Positions 37,110 through 46,083 of a stretch of DNA of 64,000 bases are shown here, piece by piece. Positions within the stretch are counted from its first letter, which is position 1. Every line of letters starts with the position of its first letter. The notes under the pieces are model-generated. The model was not told the origin of the DNA and made no database searches. It was given only the letters and a program-made list of their open reading frames with translations. Made by a program: the position numbers and the translations under genes. Source of the DNA: UBA3478 sp038134285 (GTDB taxonomy: Bacteria > Bacteroidota > Bacteroidia > Flavobacteriales > Flavobacteriaceae); NCBI GenBank assembly GCA_038134285.1, contig JAYPUW010000009.1:1-64000 (forward strand). The letters are read 5' to 3'.

Positions 37110-38390
37110 CTACAAGCCCGCCTCCCTCACAAGAATCAAGAGCGCCAACTGAATGGCCTTGTGTCCTTCATCATTCACCCACCACTCATCAAGCGAATGG
37201 GCGTTACCGCCGAGGCCTCCACGACCTATGGTAATAGCCGGTATGCCAAGTGAAATTGGTATGTTTGAATCGGTTGAACCACGGGTGAGTTCGGGCACCG
37301 CTCCGAAATATTCAGTTGCCGCCAATGCACGCTGAATTAAGGGGAGTGAAGGATCTAATTCTCCTGACGGACGGTTTCCGATTTTCTCTACGCTAACGGT
37401 CAGAGCTTCTCCCCTTCTTCGGACCGCGTTTTGCTCTTTTAAGGCTTGCTGAACGGCCCGATTTAAAAGAGCTTCCATCTCATCAAGGCGATAAGGTGCT
37501 ATGGATCTAACGTCAATAAGCATGCTTGAGCTGAAGGGGACAGAATTTACGGAAGTCCCTCCTTCAATGACCCCAACGTTGTAGCTAGTGCGAGGTCCGG
37601 TTTTGGTGTAGGCGTCCGCGGCTTGTACAAAATGATGCATAGCTGAGCCAAGCGCGTGGTGCGGATTTGCTAATCCAAAGGCTCCCCATGAGTGTCCACC
37701 TGGTCCGTCAAAGGTGACCTTGTAACGGTAAGAACCCAGGGCTTTGTTGTTGACGCGCCCGATATCGCCTCCGTCAATAGAAATCCATGAGTCAATTGAT
37801 TGTCCTCTCTCGCTAAAAACCTCTTTGACTCCTCTTAAATCCCCAAGGCCTTCTTCTCCTACTGTGGCCACCAAAAGCACATCAGAAGTCGTTTGAATTT
37901 CTTGCTCCTTTAATGTCTTTGCAATAGTCAACAGCATGGCCAATCCTCGTGTGTCATCTCCAATCCCAGGGGCAAACAAGGTGTCGTTACGCTGGGTGAC
38001 ACTCACATCTGTCCCTTCAGGAAAGACGGTGTCTAGGTGCGCATTCAGGGCGACTGTCTTATCTCCTTTAGTTCCAGGCAAATAAGCCATCACATTGCCA
38101 ACCGCATCTATCCAAACCGAATCAATACCCACAGCGCGAAGCTTTGCGGCAAAGGCTTCGGCCCTCTCTTGTTCCATAAATGGCGGAGCGGCAATTTCGG
38201 TCAGCTCAATGTGCTGCGCCATGGTAAAGGATTCGTCTTGTTCGATGGCTTCAAAGGCACGTTGCACCACTTTACGCTTTGAAAGGGTACGAATCTCTTT
38301 TTTAAAAGTGTTCTGAATAGCGGTCGACTCTTGAGCCTGCACAGTAAAAGAAAATGCTGCGGCTACAAGCATTACTAAAAATTTACGCAT
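37110..38390 (-). CDS. Secreted M20-family metallopeptidase
   Basis: A 426-residue protein with a signal peptide ending near AQA (residues about 17-20). The di-zinc M20 site is complete: NAHLDTVFPEG (His and Asp), GDDTRGLAMLL (bridging Asp), VGEEGLGDLRG (catalytic Glu, then metal Glu) and a late His in GNAHSLDEW. It is likely a periplasmic di/tripeptidase or aminoacyl hydrolase (PepT-like). It overlaps the upstream TspO-like gene by 8 nt, indicating one transcript. Confidence 0.9.
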   Translation of the reverse strand: MRKFLVMLVAAAFSFTVQAQESTAIQNTFKKEIRTLSKRKVVQRAFEAIEQDESFTMAQHIELTEIAAPPFMEQERAEAFAAKLRAVGIDSVWIDAVGNVMAYLPGTKGDKTVALNAHLDTVFPEGTDVSVTQRNDTLFAPGIGDDTRGLAMLLTIAKTLKEQEIQTTSDVLLVATVGEEGLGDLRGVKEVFSERGQSIDSWISIDGGDIGRVNNKALGSYRYKVTFDGPGGHSWGAFGLANPHHALGSAMHHFVQAADAYTKTGPRTSYNVGVIEGGTSVNSVPFSSSMLIDVRSIAPYRLDEMEALLNRAVQQALKEQNAVRRRGEALTVSVEKIGNRPSGELDPSLPLIQRALAATEYFGAVPELTRGSTDSNIPISLGIPAITIGRGGLGGNAHSLDEWWVNDEGHKAIQLALLILVREAGL

Positions 38391-39159
38391 GAGAAGAAGG
38401 GACTAGTTTTTTATATACAATGAATAAGAGCATTAGTGTTAGTAAGCCAAAGGCAAATTGAAGCGTATTCAATACCTCTGGGTAGGCCGATCTGAAACCC
38501 CACTCGGCTATGTGCTTTGCATAGATGCCGTAAAATGCCCATAGTATGGGTAGCAAATACCAAATCGAGCGACGCATAAGTGAAACCAAAAGAGCAACCG
38601 TGGCGGCAACTCCGACCATGGTGCTGGTCCATTCTGCTTCAGAGAGCCCCCATCTTCCGAAATCCATTGCCACTAACAAGGCTGTAGCGTTGGCGATGGT
38701 AGCCACAGTGATCCATCCAAAATAGACGTTAAAGGCACCGCGCACATAGAGGGTAATTCGATCGGGCTCTTTGATTCTATGAAGGTAATCGGTGATCCAA
38801 ATAAGGCTCAATAGTAAAATGAGTATGATGAACATCGAACTGGAAATTTTGAGATAGTGCCAAGCAAAAATCCAGGCCATATTGGCAACCCCGTTGACTA
38901 CCCAAAAAAAACTAAGCTCACTGCTCGAGAACTGATTTGATTTGAAAATAAGTAAGACATAGCCCAATAAAGCCATATAAATCACCCCCCATATACTGAA
39001 GGTAAAACCGGCAGGAGTAAACAAATTAAAATACCGATCTGAGAGCTCACCTGTGGTGAATCCGTTTATCGGAAGTGCATTAGCGGCCGCATTGACCGCA
39101 ATCACCGCTACAAACACAAGTGCGGCAATGAGTTTTTGATTCAAAGATTTCGAAAACAT
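38383..39159 (-). CDS. TspO/MBR-like (tryptophan-rich) membrane protein
   Basis: A protein of about 258 residues with some seven to eight hydrophobic segments. I start at MFSKSLNQK; a Met three codons earlier (39168) is possible. LFTPAGFTFSIWGVIYMALL and later tryptophan-rich segments (NMAWIFAWHYL, WGLSEAEW) fit the extended TspO-related group often annotated as tryptophan-rich sensory proteins. Ligand and role are unknown. It shares an 8-nt overlap with the M20 peptidase downstream. Confidence 0.7.
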   Translation of the reverse strand: MFSKSLNQKLIAALVFVAVIAVNAAANALPINGFTTGELSDRYFNLFTPAGFTFSIWGVIYMALLGYVLLIFKSNQFSSSELSFFWVVNGVANMAWIFAWHYLKISSSMFIILILLLSLIWITDYLHRIKEPDRITLYVRGAFNVYFGWITVATIANATALLVAMDFGRWGLSEAEWTSTMVGVAATVALLVSLMRRSIWYLLPILWAFYGIYAKHIAEWGFRSAYPEVLNTLQFAFGLLTLMLLFIVYKKLVPSSHA

Positions 39160-39270
39160 CAGATGCAATTTTGACTCTTAAATGTAGGTCTAAATCGAAA
39201 AAGACCCGAAATCGACCCTTAAATCTTTTCAAAGTTCTTGTACATTTAAGAAGCATAACCTTTTAAACCT

Positions 39271-40872
39271 ATGAATCCTAACTTACTCCTTCGAAACCTA
39301 ATGCTCATCACAGCATTCAGCACTGTAGTGTACTCTTCAGCACAGCAGACTTTTAGTGAAGAAGACATCGAAAAAATGAAGGCGCGCGCCTCTGAACTAG
39401 TATTAGAAAATCAAAAGCTCAGCCAGGTCATGGTCGACAAGATTTTCAGTTTTGCCGAGCTCGGGTTTCAAGAAAAAGAATCGTCAAAATACCTCACGGG
39501 GCTCCTTGAAAAAAACGGCTTTGAGATTGAATACGGCGTGTCGGGTATACCCACCTCTTGGGTAGCACGTTGGAGCCGCGGTGAAGGCCCGGTGATTGCA
39601 CTCGGAAGTGACGTAGATTGTATTCCTAAGGCCTCTCAATATCCAGGGGTTGCCTATCACAAACCTATCGTTGAGGGTGCACCAGGTCATGGAGAGGGTC
39701 ACAATGCAGGGATTCCGCTCAACATCACGGCGGCACTTGCGGTCCAAAAAGTAATGAAAGAAAACGATCTAGAAGGCACGCTTATTTTATGGCCGGGTAT
39801 CGCTGAAGAGCTGGTAGCATCTAAGGCCTGGTTTGTTCGCGACGGTCTATTCAATAAGATTGATGCCTGCATCTTTACCCACGTCAGCAGTAATATGGGT
39901 GTCTCATGGGGTGCCTCTTCTGGTACTGGATTGATCTCGGTAGAGTTTACCTTCGAAGGCGATGCGGCACATGCAGCCGGAGCACCTTGGAGAGGAAAGA
40001 GTGCAGCAGATGCGGTTGAGCTCATGAATATCGGATGGAATTATAAGCGCGAGCACCTCGATCCACTTAAACGCTCACACTCCATCATTTCTGACGGAGG
40101 AGATCAGCCTAATGTGGTTCCGTCAAAATCAAGCATCTGGTATTACTTCAGAGACGTCACCTATGAAGGTATCATGGAGATGTACGAATCGGCCAAAAAC
40201 ATTGCCGAGGGTGCGGCTCTGATGACAGACACTAAGATGAGCTACAAAATATTAGGTACGGCTTGGCCACGCCACTTCAATAAGAGCATCGCCGAGACCA
40301 TGTATAAAAATATAGAAGTAGTGGGGCTTCCTGAATGGTCAGAGGCTGATCAAACCCTTGCCAAAGCCGTTCAATCAGAGTTAGGGAATAAAAAAATTAC
40401 CGGCCTCTCAGAAGAACTGAATCCACTCGGATTACCCGTCGAAAAACCGGTCAGTGGAGGAAGTGATGATATCGGAGATGTTTCATGGACCTTGCCTACC
40501 GTAACCTTGCGCTTTCCGTCAAACATACCTGGACTACCCGGACACCACTGGAGCAATGCCATTGCCATGGCTACTCCCATTGCACATAAAGGAGTGACTG
40601 CGGGGGCTCAAGTCGAGGCCATGACACTCATCGACATGCTCACCAAATCGGCAGTTCTTGAAGAAGCCTGGGCTTATTTCAATGAAGAACAGACAAAAGA
40701 GACCAAATACCAACCCATGATAGAGGCGAATACTGAGGCTCCTATCTACCTCAATACAGCAATTGACGAGCGTTTTAGACCTGCGCTTTCAAAATATTTC
40801 TACAACGAAAAGAAATACGATTCGTATCTCGAGCAATTAGGGGTAAGTTATCCTACGCTTAAAAAAGAATAG
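39271..40872 (+). CDS. Secreted M20-type amidohydrolase (AbgB-like)
   Basis: A 533-residue protein with a signal peptide ending near VVYSSAQ (about 25). M20D features are seen: IALGSDVDCIP, then GHGEGHNAGIPLNI (HNAG replaces the peptidase-type metal loop), WPGIAEELVASK and SGGSDDIGDVSW with a late GHHWSNA. This matches aminobenzoyl-glutamate/aminoacyl amide hydrolases rather than classic aminopeptidases. The cellular location is extracytoplasmic, and its substrate is an N-acyl or N-aryl amino acid by family inference. It sits 5 bp before xdhC, but functional linkage is uncertain. Confidence 0.87.
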   Translation: MNPNLLLRNLMLITAFSTVVYSSAQQTFSEEDIEKMKARASELVLENQKLSQVMVDKIFSFAELGFQEKESSKYLTGLLEKNGFEIEYGVSGIPTSWVARWSRGEGPVIALGSDVDCIPKASQYPGVAYHKPIVEGAPGHGEGHNAGIPLNITAALAVQKVMKENDLEGTLILWPGIAEELVASKAWFVRDGLFNKIDACIFTHVSSNMGVSWGASSGTGLISVEFTFEGDAAHAAGAPWRGKSAADAVELMNIGWNYKREHLDPLKRSHSIISDGGDQPNVVPSKSSIWYYFRDVTYEGIMEMYESAKNIAEGAALMTDTKMSYKILGTAWPRHFNKSIAETMYKNIEVVGLPEWSEADQTLAKAVQSELGNKKITGLSEELNPLGLPVEKPVSGGSDDIGDVSWTLPTVTLRFPSNIPGLPGHHWSNAIAMATPIAHKGVTAGAQVEAMTLIDMLTKSAVLEEAWAYFNEEQTKETKYQPMIEANTEAPIYLNTAIDERFRPALSKYFYNEKKYDSYLEQLGVSYPTLKKE

Positions 40873-40877
40873 CCTCA

Positions 40878-41885
40878 ATGACCCACGAACTCCTCGACAT
40901 ACTTGGCGCTTATAAAGACTACCGATCTAAAGGAATCTCTTGTCTTATGGTCACCTTGGTGCACCTAGAGGGTTCTTCGTATCGAAAGCCAGGAGTTCGA
41001 ATGTTGATCGCCGAGGATCACAGCATGGTGGGCGCCGTTAGTGGGGGCTGTGTGGAGAAAGAAATCCTGCGACAATCGCTTGGTGTCTTTGAGTCCAAGA
41101 CTCCAACCGTAATGGAATACGACGGGCGTTACCGATTGGGCTGTGAAGGAATACTCAAGCTTCTCATTGAACCGTTAGAACTTGATGCAGCAGCCATAGC
41201 AGAAATCGTAAAGGCTGTCGATACCAAGCAGCCCTTAACATGGAAGTCGCACTACCGCCTTGAATTGGGAGCCCAGGCCGATTTAGGATCTGAAATCTGT
41301 ATTGGCCCTAAATCTTATGCTTTATCGCCCAACCGTAAGCCGAAAGGAGAGGCTGTTTTTGAACAAGACCTAGCCGCTTTGAACGAGCTTTTCATCTTTG
41401 GGGCAGAACACGACAGCGCCATCCTCAGTCAAATGGCAAGCACTATAGGATTCAGGGTGCAGGTGGTGGCTCCACCAGACGAGCAGAAAACAATCGAATA
41501 CTTTAAGGGGGCGTATCAACTAATGACTCCCCTGTTTTCAGAGATTAGTGACCTAGCTATTGGGCCGAACGCTGCTGTGGTACTCATAACCCACAGTATC
41601 AGTAAAGACACCCAGTACCTGCTCGAGTTAACCGACTTTAGGCCGGCCTATATCGGACTCCTCGGCCCTGTACATCGAAGAGAGCGTCTGATTGATATCC
41701 TGCTCGAACGCAGGCCAGAAACAGACGATCACTTTATTGATCTTCTTCGCGGACCTGCCGGACTCGACTTAGGTGCCCAAAGCGCCCCAGAAATTGCCCT
41801 TTCTATTTTAAGTGAGATTTTATCGGTATTCCGCCAAAAAGACGGAAAGCCCCTGCATCAAAAAAGAGGAAACATCCATGCCTAA
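40878..41885 (+). CDS. XdhC/CoxI-family molybdoenzyme maturation protein
   Basis: A 335-residue protein with the XdhC N-terminal signature VHLEGSSYRKPGVRMLIA and GAVSGGCVEKEIL. Its C-terminal Rossmann-like domain holds FIFGAEHDSAILSQMA, SDLAIGPNAAVVLITHS and YIGLLGPVHRRERLI. XdhC proteins bind the molybdenum cofactor, protect it, and help its sulfuration before insertion into xanthine-oxidase-family enzymes. This fits the molybdenum hydroxylase encoded at the far end of the island. It overlaps mocA by 8 nt. Confidence 0.9.
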   Translation: MTHELLDILGAYKDYRSKGISCLMVTLVHLEGSSYRKPGVRMLIAEDHSMVGAVSGGCVEKEILRQSLGVFESKTPTVMEYDGRYRLGCEGILKLLIEPLELDAAAIAEIVKAVDTKQPLTWKSHYRLELGAQADLGSEICIGPKSYALSPNRKPKGEAVFEQDLAALNELFIFGAEHDSAILSQMASTIGFRVQVVAPPDEQKTIEYFKGAYQLMTPLFSEISDLAIGPNAAVVLITHSISKDTQYLLELTDFRPAYIGLLGPVHRRERLIDILLERRPETDDHFIDLLRGPAGLDLGAQSAPEIALSILSEILSVFRQKDGKPLHQKRGNIHA

Positions 41886-42474
41886 ACTGGCTGCACTCCT
41901 CTTATCAGCGGGTCATTCGTCACGAATGGGCCAGCCCAAGGCTCTGTTAGAGTGGCAGCAGCGACCGCTCATCAAACACCAGCTTGAAACGCTAAAGGCC
42001 TTAGACTGTCCCATAGCCGTTGTGCTTGGAGCGCATGAAGAGGCCATCTCAACGGTGTTGAAAGATGAAGTAGTCTTGCGTGTAAGCCATGCAAAATTCG
42101 ATGCGGGTATGGGATCCTCGATTTCCGCCGGCATCTCAGCGATCCGTCAACTTAATCCCGAAGCGGTCTTGATTGTAGCGGTAGATCAACCCCTCATTAC
42201 TGCCGCTTACCTTAAAGCACTCGTTGACTTCTTTCTTCAGAACACTGCCGGTATTGTACAGTCGACCTCAACCGAAGGGTGGAAGGGTATTCCGGCCATT
42301 TTTAGCGCTACCTATTTTGATGAACTTGAAGGGTTAGATGGAGATTTAGGAGCGAAACCCGTGGTTAAAAATCACCTTGACGACTGTCTGGCTTACACGC
42401 CTTCAGCGCTATTGACAGACATAGATACCTACGCACAATACGAGGCCTTGAAAAAGGCTAACCCCCAATCTTGA
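41878..42474 (+). CDS. mocA: Molybdenum cofactor nucleotidyltransferase (MocA-like)
   Basis: A 198-residue NTP-transferase started at MPKLAALLLSAGHSSRMGQP; the longer frame overlaps xdhC deeply. Signature LLLSAGHSSRMGQPKALL plus DQPLITAAYL define the MobA/MocA superfamily. The pairing with XdhC and a xanthine-oxidase-type enzyme favours MocA (CTP: forming the cytosine dinucleotide cofactor) over MobA (GTP). That choice is inference from context. Its 3' end overlaps the convergent moaA by 17 bp. Confidence 0.85.
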   Translation: MPKLAALLLSAGHSSRMGQPKALLEWQQRPLIKHQLETLKALDCPIAVVLGAHEEAISTVLKDEVVLRVSHAKFDAGMGSSISAGISAIRQLNPEAVLIVAVDQPLITAAYLKALVDFFLQNTAGIVQSTSTEGWKGIPAIFSATYFDELEGLDGDLGAKPVVKNHLDDCLAYTPSALLTDIDTYAQYEALKKANPQS

Positions 42475-43462
42475 TCATCGAGCGATTGCTCTGATGATTG
42501 TGGTAATTCTCAAAGGTTTCAGGAGAATCAAGTCCGGCGCGAACGGCCTTTTTAAGCTGCAGTACTTTTTGAATGACTGGCTCTATAGGTTCGCCTGAGC
42601 GCAGTGCGCCAAGCAGGTCTTGCTCTTTGTCGGAGAACAAGCAATTGCGAAGCCTTCCATTAGCCGTCAGTCGTATGCGATTGCAGCTGTCACAGAACGG
42701 ATTGGTAACGGTGCTAATGACCGCAAAACTTCCTTTAAATCCGCTAATCTTGAAATTTTTAGCCGTGTCGTTGGGGGCATCTTTAAGACGCTCGACGCGA
42801 TCTCTACCATAATGCCCTTCGATGCGTTCCAAGATGCTTGCGAGAGAAACGGTTTTCGATTGGTCCCAAGCATTGCCCTGAAAAGGCATGAATTCAATGA
42901 AGCGAATCGATAGAGACTCTCTTTCAGTCAGGGCAACAAAGTCAATGATTTCGTCTTCGTTTTGACCTTTTAAAAGTACTGCGTTGATCTTCACATCAAA
43001 CCCTTCACTGAGCACCATCTGCAGGTTAGTATGCACGCGCTCAAATTGATCGCGAAGGGTGATTGTGTTAAAGGATTCCGCATTCAGGGTATCTAAACTA
43101 AAGTTCAGCTTACGCAGACCAGCTCGTTTGAGATTATCAAGGTAACGATCGAGCAATAGTCCGTTGGTGGTGAGTGCCAGTGAAACCTTTAGGGTAGACA
43201 AGCGCTCGAGAATCTCTCCAAAATCTTTACGCAATAGAGGCTCTCCTCCGGTCAATCGTATCTTATCGACCCCGTGATGGACAAATACCTTGGCGATTTC
43301 ATAGACCTCATTTGGGGTCATCAGACTCTCCTTCGGGCTCAATTGAATTCCGGCACTGGGCATACAATAGGTACAGCGCAAATTGCACTTCTCAATGAGC
43401 GAAATCCGCAAATAATTGTGAAAACGCTGATGAGAATCGTATAGAATGCCCGAATTCTTCAT
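42458..43462 (-). CDS. moaA: GTP 3',8-cyclase (radical SAM)
   Basis: MoaA starts molybdopterin synthesis by cyclising GTP. The 334 residues carry the radical-SAM cluster motif CNLRCTYCMP and the SAM-binding TGGEPLLRKDF. A second Fe-S motif, NPFCDSCNRIRLTANGRLRN with a later C, binds the substrate-side cluster. The protein ends in IKIGG, where the C-terminal GG is required in MoaA. All key elements are intact. It overlaps moaCB by 1 nt. Confidence 0.97.
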   Translation of the reverse strand: MKNSGILYDSHQRFHNYLRISLIEKCNLRCTYCMPSAGIQLSPKESLMTPNEVYEIAKVFVHHGVDKIRLTGGEPLLRKDFGEILERLSTLKVSLALTTNGLLLDRYLDNLKRAGLRKLNFSLDTLNAESFNTITLRDQFERVHTNLQMVLSEGFDVKINAVLLKGQNEDEIIDFVALTERESLSIRFIEFMPFQGNAWDQSKTVSLASILERIEGHYGRDRVERLKDAPNDTAKNFKISGFKGSFAVISTVTNPFCDSCNRIRLTANGRLRNCLFSDKEQDLLGALRSGEPIEPVIQKVLQLKKAVRAGLDSPETFENYHNHQSNRSMIKIGG

Positions 43463-44370
43463 TAGTCGTGCCTTTTTCCTTGAATCACTTCAATCAAATG
43501 CAGCAACGACGGCATTACCGCGTTGAGCGAGTCAGTGGCTCCAGCGGTTGAACCGGGCAGCGCCAATACGATAGCGTTCTTATATATGCCGGCTAGTGAG
43601 CGTGAAAACATCGCCACTGGCGTGCGGGCCTGACCGTAACTGCGCATGGCCTCTTCTACTCCTGAGAGTCTCTTTTCTATGAGGGGGCTTAACGCTTCAA
43701 AGGTTACATCGCGCGGGGCTACTCCGGTGCCTCCAGAGAAGACAATGAGATCGCATCCGGCATCAGAAAGTGACGAGAGCTTTGCAGCTATACCTTCTTT
43801 CTCGTCAGGAACTACCTCAACCCCCTCACATGCTAGGCCCAAACCAATGAGGCGTTTTTGAATGGCTAATCCGGTGCGGTCTTCGGCCTTTTCGGCCGAT
43901 ATTGAATCAGAACAAATGACCACTCCGCCTTTAAGGCCAGCGCCACTTGACTTGAGGTCTGACTTGCCTCCTTTTTTACTTAGCAATTTGATCGATCCGA
44001 TTTCTACTCCCTTATCAATGGGTTTGAGCATGTCATACATGTTCAGTGCTGCAATGCTAGCCCCGTGCATGGCCTCAACCTCTACCCCTGTTTTGTAAAT
44101 CGTCTTGACCTCACACAGAATGTGAATCTGCCGGCCGTCAATCTCAAATGAGAATCCGGTATACTCGATCGGAATAGGGTGGCAATCGGGTAAGAGCTCA
44201 GGCGTTTTCTTGACCCCGAGGAGTCCTGCTGCCTTGCTCATTTCAAAGACGTCGCCTTTAGGTACGCGCCCTTCTTTAATAGCCGCTATGGTCTCATCTG
44301 CGCTAACGGTTACAATGGCTGAGGCTACGGCAATTCTTAGGGTGGTATTCTTATTTGTGATATCGACCAT
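43462..44370 (-). CDS. Bifunctional MoaC-MoaB fusion (cyclic pyranopterin monophosphate synthase / molybdopterin adenylyltransferase)
   Basis: A single frame of 302 residues. The first 150 are MoaC (PKGDVFEMSKAAGLLGVKKT, LLPDCHPIPIEYTGF, VEVEAMHGASIAALNMYDM). The rest is a MoaB/Mog-type domain (VFSGGTGVAPRDVTFEAL, MFSRSLAGIYKNAIVLALPG). MoaC completes cyclic pyranopterin monophosphate with MoaA; MoaB/Mog adenylates molybdopterin before molybdenum insertion by MoeA. The fusion joins an early and a late step of the pathway. It lies 3 bp after moaE. Confidence 0.93.
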   Translation of the reverse strand: MVDITNKNTTLRIAVASAIVTVSADETIAAIKEGRVPKGDVFEMSKAAGLLGVKKTPELLPDCHPIPIEYTGFSFEIDGRQIHILCEVKTIYKTGVEVEAMHGASIAALNMYDMLKPIDKGVEIGSIKLLSKKGGKSDLKSSGAGLKGGVVICSDSISAEKAEDRTGLAIQKRLIGLGLACEGVEVVPDEKEGIAAKLSSLSDAGCDLIVFSGGTGVAPRDVTFEALSPLIEKRLSGVEEAMRSYGQARTPVAMFSRSLAGIYKNAIVLALPGSTAGATDSLNAVMPSLLHLIEVIQGKRHD

Positions 44371-44373
44371 GAA

Positions 44374-44814
44374 TTAGGTATTTACTTTCCATTGATGGGT
44401 GTTGTCTTCAAAAAGCTCTTTTCCGAAGACCGGCAGTTTTGCCTTGAGCTCATCTACAAAATAAGGGAGCACCTCAAAAACGGCCCTGCGGTGGCCTGAA
44501 GAGACAAAAACAAAGAAACAGATTTCACCTACGGCTACACGGCCCATACTGTGATAGACGTGTGCACAAGTAATATCAAATTGCTCGAAAAGCGATTCTT
44601 TGATCTCGTGTGCAATACTGTTGATCATCTCATGCTGTCCACTGTACTCAATCGCGGCAACCTTTTTGCCATCGATCTCATCTTCACGCACCTGACCCAA
44701 GAAAATGGAGTGCGCCCCGATTTGTGTCTTGGGCTGATGGGCCGCGATCGACTTTTTTATTTTTTCGGGATCAATAGGACCCTCTATGAGTATAGATTTT
44801 ATCGACTTAGTCAT
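44374..44814 (-). CDS. moaE: Molybdopterin synthase catalytic subunit MoaE
   Basis: A 146-residue protein with MoaE features GAHSIFLGQVREDEIDGKKV, AIEYSGQHEM, VYHSMGRVAVGEICFFVFVSSGHR and a late conserved Lys region (FGKELFEDNTHQWK). It forms molybdopterin synthase with MoaD, transferring two sulfurs from MoaD thiocarboxylate. It overlaps moeB by 8 nt. Confidence 0.95.
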   Translation of the reverse strand: MTKSIKSILIEGPIDPEKIKKSIAAHQPKTQIGAHSIFLGQVREDEIDGKKVAAIEYSGQHEMINSIAHEIKESLFEQFDITCAHVYHSMGRVAVGEICFFVFVSSGHRRAVFEVLPYFVDELKAKLPVFGKELFEDNTHQWKVNT

Positions 44815-45853
44815 GCTTCATTTGATTCAGATAATGGATAAAGTCTTCAATTTCTTCTTTGAGGTAATATACGTTTTCACGCTCAATTTTTTGTGCACAA
44901 AGGCGTGCTCTTTTTCCGGTAGTACAGAACAAAACTACAGGGCGATCGTTCGGCAAACCTTCACTTAAAGCCACGACCTCAGTATGATCAATCTGCGGAT
45001 GCTCCCCTGCCTGTCTTACATCTACAAAGAGCGGATCTTTCAACTCCTTCAGATCAGACACAAACAGCGTTTGCCGGTTATATTCGCAGTCGTTCAACGC
45101 TATGGGTTCAATACGCTCTAAGGCCTTTATTTGCTCAATTCTAGCAGTATCGGGGGTAAAACTCAAGGCGTGCTGCTGATGCGTCAAAAGATCGTAAGTG
45201 ATAAGCTTAGCGGCTTGAACCGATGCTAAGCCCGCCAAAACCTTTAAGGCCTCAGATGCCATGAGTGAACCGATCAAGGCCACCAGTGGGGAGAAGACAC
45301 CAATTTCAGCACAGTTTGGAATCACCACATTAGTTGGAGCCTCTTTGAAGAGGCAGCGATAGGTTGCAGAGCCCTTGTAATTGCAAACCGCCATCTGTCC
45401 GCTAAAGGTGTGGAGTGCCCCAAAAACAAAGGGAATATCTTGGCGTACGCAAGCATCATTGATCACATAGCGCGTGCGAAAGTTATCGGTGCAATCGAGT
45501 ACTACATCGGCCTCCTTTACAAGGTGCTCCGCCGTATGCGCATCAATGGCTTGAGTGATCGCTTTCAGTTGAATCTCGCTATTCAACGCGCCTAACTTCT
45601 CGGCAGTCACTTCAGCCTTTAGGCGCCCAATATCCTCTTCAGTATACAAGACCTGACGCTGCAGGTTCGAAAGTGAGACGCGATCGTAATCGACAATGGT
45701 AATCTTATTTACCCCTGCCGAAGCGAGATAAGGCAACACGGCAGCACCTAATCCTCCGGCACCGACCACCACGGCATGAGAACTGCCTAACTGCTCTTGT
45801 GCAGCAGTGCCCCATGGCTTTAGCTTGATATGTCGGTTGTATCGGTTGTTCAT
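44807..45853 (-). CDS. moeB: Molybdopterin-synthase adenylyltransferase MoeB with C-terminal rhodanese-like domain
   Basis: The 348-residue E1-like enzyme activates the MoaD C-terminus with ATP. The ATP site is VVVGAGGLGAAVLPYLASAG, followed by NLQRQVLYTEEDIG. The C-terminal 95 residues form a rhodanese-like domain with an intact CTTGKR active loop that could deliver sulfur. Unusual: the typical zinc pairs of MoeB (CYRC and a later CxxC) are not complete. Here the first reads TYRC and I see no second pair. It overlaps moaD by 4 nt. Confidence 0.92.
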   Translation of the reverse strand: MNNRYNRHIKLKPWGTAAQEQLGSSHAVVVGAGGLGAAVLPYLASAGVNKITIVDYDRVSLSNLQRQVLYTEEDIGRLKAEVTAEKLGALNSEIQLKAITQAIDAHTAEHLVKEADVVLDCTDNFRTRYVINDACVRQDIPFVFGALHTFSGQMAVCNYKGSATYRCLFKEAPTNVVIPNCAEIGVFSPLVALIGSLMASEALKVLAGLASVQAAKLITYDLLTHQQHALSFTPDTARIEQIKALERIEPIALNDCEYNRQTLFVSDLKELKDPLFVDVRQAGEHPQIDHTEVVALSEGLPNDRPVVLFCTTGKRARLCAQKIERENVYYLKEEIEDFIHYLNQMKHD

Positions 45854-46083
45854 CCGCCTGAAAATGGAGGAAACACCTCTATCGCTCCTGAACTCAAAAG
45901 CTCGTGATCTGATTTAAAAGCTCCATCTTGAGCTAAGGTGTACGGATAATCACTCAAACCCTCAAAGCCTTGTTCTAAGGCTACACGTAAGGTTGACACC
46001 GTGCTCGCTTCATCTAAAACTATCCGCCCGTGCGCTCCAAAAAGCTCAGATAAGGGTCCGTAAAAGTTGAGTGTGTATTCCAT
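45850..46083 (-). CDS. moaD: Molybdopterin synthase sulfur carrier subunit MoaD
   Basis: A 77-residue ubiquitin-like protein started at MEYTLNFYGPLSELFGA. The longer frame upstream lies inside the TSUP gene and is unrelated. It ends in VFPPFSGG; the terminal Gly-Gly is the thiocarboxylation site. Its start overlaps the TSUP stop by 1 nt and its stop overlaps moeB. Confidence 0.95.
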   Translation of the reverse strand: MEYTLNFYGPLSELFGAHGRIVLDEASTVSTLRVALEQGFEGLSDYPYTLAQDGAFKSDHELLSSGAIEVFPPFSGG

